DNA from: an uncultured Synechococcus sp.
GTDB taxonomy: Bacteria; Cyanobacteriota; Cyanobacteriia; PCC-6307; Cyanobiaceae
DNA length: 16,493 nucleotides
NCBI GenBank assembly: GCA_937930135.1
Contig: CALGVO010000224.1
Span: 1 to 16,493, forward strand
Direction: 5' to 3'
In this document: one piece after another, positions 13,260-16,493 of the stretch
How the letters are laid out: each line of letters starts with the position of its first letter
How positions within the stretch are numbered: position 1 is the stretch's first letter
Made by a program: the position numbers and the translations under genes
The notes under the pieces: generated by a model
Databases searched by the model: none
Told to the model about the DNA's origin: nothing
What the model saw: only the letters and a program-made list of their open reading frames with translations

Positions 13260-13967
13260 ATGCATCCCTTGATGGATGCCCTGGCGGACCGGATCCGGGA
13301 GTGCCGCTCCCAGCTGCCCGCACTGGACGACCTGGAGGTGGATCCCTCTCTGGAGGAGATCAGTGCGAGCCTCGACGGCGAAGCTCTGTTCATTCGCAAC
13401 GAGCTGCATCGCTGCAGGGGCCTGCGCAAGCTCCACCTCGAAACGGCCCGGCTGGGGCTCGGTCTGCAGATTCTTCACTGCGTGTTCTTCCCGGATCCGC
13501 GTTTTGACCTGCCGGTTTTCGGCGCTGATCTTGTCGCCAGTCCGGCCGGCATCTCCGCCGCGATCGTCGATCTCTCCCCGGTGACAGACCGCTTGCCAGA
13601 TGCGGTGAAGATTCCGCTGCAGGATCTGGTGTTGCCGCCGTTCCGGCAGGTGCGCGAGTTGCCGCCCTGGGGCACGATTTTCTCTCCTTATGTGCGCTTC
13701 ATCCGCCCGGTTGATCGGGAGGAGGAGGGCTGGTTTGTTGATCTGGTGGGGTCCTACCTGGCGATTCTTGCGGCCGCCATCGACCAGACCGAGCCCGATG
13801 CGCCTCAGGCGGCTTCTACCATCGCTCGATATCAAGGTCAGCTCTCCTATTGCCTCCAACAGAAACGCAACGACAAAACGCGACGGGTTCTGGAAAAGGC
13901 GTTCAGTCCGGAGTGGGCGGACCGCTACATCGAGGACCTGCTCTTCGACAACCCGCCGCCGCCTTGA
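13260..13967 (+). CDS. pcyA: Phycocyanobilin:ferredoxin oxidoreductase
   Basis: PcyA reduces biliverdin IXalpha by four electrons from ferredoxin to phycocyanobilin, the chromophore of phycocyanin and allophycocyanin. The residues known to be essential in the Synechocystis enzyme (Glu76, His88, Asp105) are found with exact spacing: Glu61 in RKLHLETARLG, His73 in ILHCVFFPDPRFDLP and Asp90 in PVFGADLVASPAGISAAI. ISAAIVDLSPV, RELPPWGTIFSPYVRFIRP and QKRNDKTRRVLEKAFSPEWA are also family hallmarks and separate PcyA from PebA, PebB and HY2. ATG at 13260 gives 235 residues, starting close to the conserved HPLMDALADRI; a GTG at 13227 would add 11 residues but leave 19 bp to the divergent M16 gene. 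The stop overlaps the TTG start of devB (TTGA). The bilin can serve ApcF, encoded about 11 kb away. Confidence 0.95.
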   Translation: MHPLMDALADRIRECRSQLPALDDLEVDPSLEEISASLDGEALFIRNELHRCRGLRKLHLETARLGLGLQILHCVFFPDPRFDLPVFGADLVASPAGISAAIVDLSPVTDRLPDAVKIPLQDLVLPPFRQVRELPPWGTIFSPYVRFIRPVDREEEGWFVDLVGSYLAILAAAIDQTEPDAPQAASTIARYQGQLSYCLQQKRNDKTRRVLEKAFSPEWADRYIEDLLFDNPPPP

Positions 13968-14875
13968 ACACCCGTCCTCGCCTCGTCTGGCTCGCGGGGG
14001 GACTGGGTTTGCTCGTGGTGGTGCTGCTGGTGGCGATCATGCGTCGCCCTTCCGCCCCCACCAAGCCGGTTGCTCCCTCGGCTGAAGCGGTCCGCCCACC
14101 GGAGGCCGTTGCTGCCCTGGGTCAGCTGGAGCCCGCTGGTGATGTGCGGCGACTGGCCGCTCCGGTGAGTGGCTTTGGTGGCACGCCTCGGGTGGCCGAG
14201 CTGTTGGTGAGGGAGGGCGATCCTGTGGCTCAGGGCGATGTGCTCGCCCGTTTCGACAGCCGTCCCCAGATCCTTGCCGATCTTGATGCGGTGAGGGAGA
14301 AGCTGCGCACCCTCGACATCGAAATCCAGATGCAGAAGCGGGAGGTGTCCCGTTACGCCGCTGCTGCCCGGGAAGGAGCGGCAGCGCTTGTTCTTCTGGA
14401 AGACAAGCAGGATGAACAGGTGCGACTCGAGGGTGAACGGCGTGAAGCTCTCGCTCGGCAGCGCAAGCTGAGGGCTGATCTGGCCGACTCCGAGCTGCGC
14501 TCACCGATCGATGGTGTGGTGTTGAAGCTTCATTCCCGCGTGGGCGAGCGACCCGATGACGATGGCGTCCTCGAAGTGGGCGCCAGCCAGCGGATGGAGG
14601 CCCTCATTGAGGTGTATGAATCGGATGTCAATCGCATCCGCCTCGGTCAGCCGGTTGCTCTGGTCAGCGAGAACGGTGGCTTCAGTGGTCGTCTCAGTGG
14701 TGAGGTGGTGCGGATCAGCCCCCAGGTGCGTCAACGGCGGGTTCTCTCCACCGATCCCACCGGCGACGCGGATGCGCGCATTGTTGAAGTGCGCGTGCGG
14801 CTTTCGCCTGAATCGGCGGCAAAGGTGAGCCGGCTGGCGGGGATGAAGGTGATCGCCCGCTTCCAGAATCCGTGA
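13964..14875 (+). CDS. devB: DevB-like membrane fusion protein of an ABC exporter
   Basis: DevB is the periplasmic adaptor linking a DevCA inner-membrane ABC transporter to an outer-membrane TolC-type channel. The frame opens upstream inside pcyA, but a TTG at 13964 overlapping the pcyA stop (TTGA) starts a proper N-terminus: MNTRPR, then a membrane anchor (about 7-26). Two lipoyl half-motifs (about 66-98, APVSGFGGTPRVAELLVREG; and about 177-195, ELRSPIDGVVLKLHSRVGE) flank a helical hairpin (about 103-176), followed by a beta-barrel region. At 303 residues it is far shorter than heterocyst DevB of Anabaena (about 470), mainly because the coiled-coil is short. Substrate unknown; heterocyst glycolipid is unlikely without evidence of heterocysts. 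The TTG start is inferred from the overlap and membrane anchor, not proven. Confidence 0.88.
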   Translation: MNTRPRLVWLAGGLGLLVVVLLVAIMRRPSAPTKPVAPSAEAVRPPEAVAALGQLEPAGDVRRLAAPVSGFGGTPRVAELLVREGDPVAQGDVLARFDSRPQILADLDAVREKLRTLDIEIQMQKREVSRYAAAAREGAAALVLLEDKQDEQVRLEGERREALARQRKLRADLADSELRSPIDGVVLKLHSRVGERPDDDGVLEVGASQRMEALIEVYESDVNRIRLGQPVALVSENGGFSGRLSGEVVRISPQVRQRRVLSTDPTGDADARIVEVRVRLSPESAAKVSRLAGMKVIARFQNP

Positions 14876-14888
14876 CGAGGGGGGGCTG

Positions 14889-16058
14889 ATGGGTCGGTTC
14901 TGGTGGTGGCGTCGGATTCCCCTGGCGTTGCTGATGTTGGTGCGCCAACCCGTGAGGCTTCTGGTCGCCCTGGCGGGCATCAGCTTCGCCGGGATCCTGA
15001 TGTTCATGCAGCTCGGCTTTCGCGATGGGCTGTTTGACGCCAGCGTCACCGTGCATCGGTTGTTCGATGCTGACATCGTTCTGATCAGCCCACGTTCCAC
15101 CAGCTCGGTGAGTATGGCCGGCTTTCCCCGGAGACGGCTTGTGCAAGCCATGGCGCTTCCGGAGGTCGAGGGCATCACCCCCGTCAACTGGAATCTGCTC
15201 CTCTGGCGAAATCCTGAAACGCGAGGAACTCGCTCGATTCTGGCCCTCGGTTTCGAACCGGGTGATCCTCTGTTCACAGATCCCACACTGTCTCCGAAAG
15301 CTCAGGCGCTCACGCAGAAAGGCAGGGTTCTCTTTGATGAACGTTCTCGCCCGGAATTCGGTCCTGTCGCGGCATGGTTCCGCGACGGACGGATCGTCGA
15401 AAGTGAGATTGCAGGCAAGCGCGTGCGTGTTGCCGGTTTGATCAGTCTCGGCACGTCCTTCGGTGCCGATGGGAACCTGCTGACCAGCAGCGAAACTTAT
15501 CGCGATCTGCTCCCCAACACCCCTCCCGGAAGCATCGAGGTCGGCTTGATTCGCCTCCAAGACGATGCAGATCCTCAGGCTGCCGTGAAACGCCTCAGTG
15601 ACCTGCTTCCGGAGGATGTGACCGTGCTCACGAAGCAGGGATTCATCGATTTTGAGCAGAACTACTGGAAAACAGGCACCTCCATCGGATTCATCTTCAC
15701 CCTCGGCGCCGCCATGGGATTCGTGGTGGGCTGTGTGATCGTTTATCAGGTGCTGTATTCAGACGTCAGTGACCATTTGCCTGAATACGCCACCTTGATG
15801 GCCATGGGGTACCGACTCATCACACTCCTGGGCGTTGTGGTTCGTGAGGGACTGCTGCTGGCCCTGTTCGGTTATCTCCCGGCCTATGCCGCGGGCCAGG
15901 GGCTTTACCTGCTGGTCAGGAACGCCACACAGCTTCCCGTCGCCATGGATTTCAGCCGTGCTTTGACGGTTTTCACCATGATTTTGATCATGTGCATGGC
16001 ATCGGCAGGGTTGGCGATGCGGCGGCTGGTGGATGCCGATCCCGCCGAGATCTTCTGA
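14889..16058 (+). CDS. devC: DevC-like ABC exporter permease
   Basis: DevC is the membrane subunit of the DevBCA exporter, of the MacB/FtsX permease type: one N-terminal helix, a large periplasmic domain and three C-terminal helices. Here helices are seen at about 22-42, 264-288, 308-334 and 356-377, with the periplasmic domain between. The start RRIPLALLMLVRQPVRLLVALAGISFA, the sequence after the first helix (MQLGFRDGLFDAS), QVLYSDVSDHLPEYATLMAMGY, and the end DADPAEIF are characteristic of DevC. The 389-residue length is usual. The start is supported by a purine-rich GAGGGGGGG a few bases upstream of ATG 14889. It follows devB by 13 bp and precedes devA by 4 bp, so one transcript is very likely. 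Confidence 0.94.
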   Translation: MGRFWWWRRIPLALLMLVRQPVRLLVALAGISFAGILMFMQLGFRDGLFDASVTVHRLFDADIVLISPRSTSSVSMAGFPRRRLVQAMALPEVEGITPVNWNLLLWRNPETRGTRSILALGFEPGDPLFTDPTLSPKAQALTQKGRVLFDERSRPEFGPVAAWFRDGRIVESEIAGKRVRVAGLISLGTSFGADGNLLTSSETYRDLLPNTPPGSIEVGLIRLQDDADPQAAVKRLSDLLPEDVTVLTKQGFIDFEQNYWKTGTSIGFIFTLGAAMGFVVGCVIVYQVLYSDVSDHLPEYATLMAMGYRLITLLGVVVREGLLLALFGYLPAYAAGQGLYLLVRNATQLPVAMDFSRALTVFTMILIMCMASAGLAMRRLVDADPAEIF

Positions 16059-16062
16059 CGCG

Positions 16063-16493
16063 ATGACCAGGCCCCTGTCTCCCTCGGCGTTCAGCCCAAC
16101 GGGTGGTTCCCCCACGGTCGACATCGAGGGCTTGAGTCATTGGTATGGCCGTCGCGAGATGCGCCGTCAGGTGCTTCAGCAGGTGTCGTTGCGCATCGAG
16201 CCCGGCGAGGTGGTGCTTCTGACCGGACCGTCCGGATGCGGGAAAACCACCCTGCTCACTTTGATCGGTGCGCTGCGTCAGGTGCAGGAGGGCGATCTGC
16301 GCGTGTTCGGCGAGCAGCTGCGCGGAGCAGGCCGGGGCGCCAGGCAGCGCCTGCGCCGCCGGATCGGCATGATCTTTCAGGGCCACAACCTGCTCCGTTG
16401 CCTTTCGGCGGAACAGAACGTGCAGATGGGTGCCGACCTTCTGCCCAACCTCTCCTATGCCGCCCGCCGCGGTCAGGCGCGGGAATGGTTGCG
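16063..16493 (+). CDS. devA: DevA-like ABC exporter ATP-binding protein, cut by window end
   Basis: The ATPase of the DevBCA exporter. ATG at 16063, four bases after the devC stop, opens a frame that runs to the end of the window (143 complete codons; the family is about 220-245). Visible parts are VDIEGLSHWYG and RRQVLQQVSLRIEPGEVVLLTGPSGCGKTT with Walker A at 55-62, and the Q-loop in IGMIFQGHNLL (Gln106). The signature motif, Walker B and H-loop lie beyond the window. The LolD/MacB-like pattern (tight exporter ATPase following a four-helix permease) fits DevA. The N-terminus has about 18 extra residues (MTRPLSPSAFSPTGGSPT) before the ABC domain. Confidence 0.93.
   Translation, partial: MTRPLSPSAFSPTGGSPTVDIEGLSHWYGRREMRRQVLQQVSLRIEPGEVVLLTGPSGCGKTTLLTLIGALRQVQEGDLRVFGEQLRGAGRGARQRLRRRIGMIFQGHNLLRCLSAEQNVQMGADLLPNLSYAARRGQAREWL

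Overview
The window is a compact, GC-rich, gene-dense stretch of a cyanobacterial chromosome. It carries an allophycocyanin-family core subunit (ApcF), phycocyanobilin synthase (PcyA), the cyanobacterial regulator SipA, a DevBCA-type exporter and a canonical NtcA-activated glnA promoter. Gene content, high GC, near-absence of intergenic DNA and use of GTG/TTG starts suggest a picocyanobacterium of the Synechococcus/Cyanobium type. This is inference; no rRNA gene is present to confirm it. I see no tRNA, insertion sequence, CRISPR array, phage gene or other mobile element.

Layout. (1) 1-2196: glnA (minus, last few codons cut off by the window edge) and apcF (plus) diverge from a 262-bp spacer. 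The spacer holds a textbook NtcA promoter for glnA, a 13-bp tandem repeat and an inverted repeat. (2) 2282-5646: a class V alanine/serine-glyoxylate aminotransferase (plus), tadA (minus), then a group II PLP decarboxylase translationally coupled to a small single-pass membrane protein (plus). (3) 10365-5513 (minus): an overlapping envelope-related run in the order bioY, lspA, FHA-containing class A penicillin-binding protein, membrane GTPase with a DUF697-like C-terminus. (4) 10417-13207: sipA (plus) diverges from bioY. Facing sipA is a two-gene M16 peptidase pair (minus), one subunit with and one without the zinc motif. (5) 13260-16493 (plus): pcyA, devB, devC and devA (cut by the window end), with pcyA and devB overlapping at TTGA.

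How the genes fit together. glnA assimilates ammonium under nitrogen control. apcF, pcyA and sipA belong to light harvesting and its stress regulation. The bioY-lspA-PBP-GTPase run combines vitamin uptake, lipoprotein maturation and peptidoglycan synthesis. Co-directional neighbours mostly touch or overlap (TGATG, ATGA, TTGA), and all three convergent pairs overlap at their 3' ends, so little room is left for terminators or long promoters. The gaps between the other divergent pairs are only about 44-52 bp.

Nothing here is clearly a new defence or mobile system. The points most worth a second look are the FHA-PBP fusion in its operon, the coupling of a bilin reductase to an orphan DevBCA exporter, and the dense overlap architecture, especially the 134-bp convergent overlap at 5513-5646.
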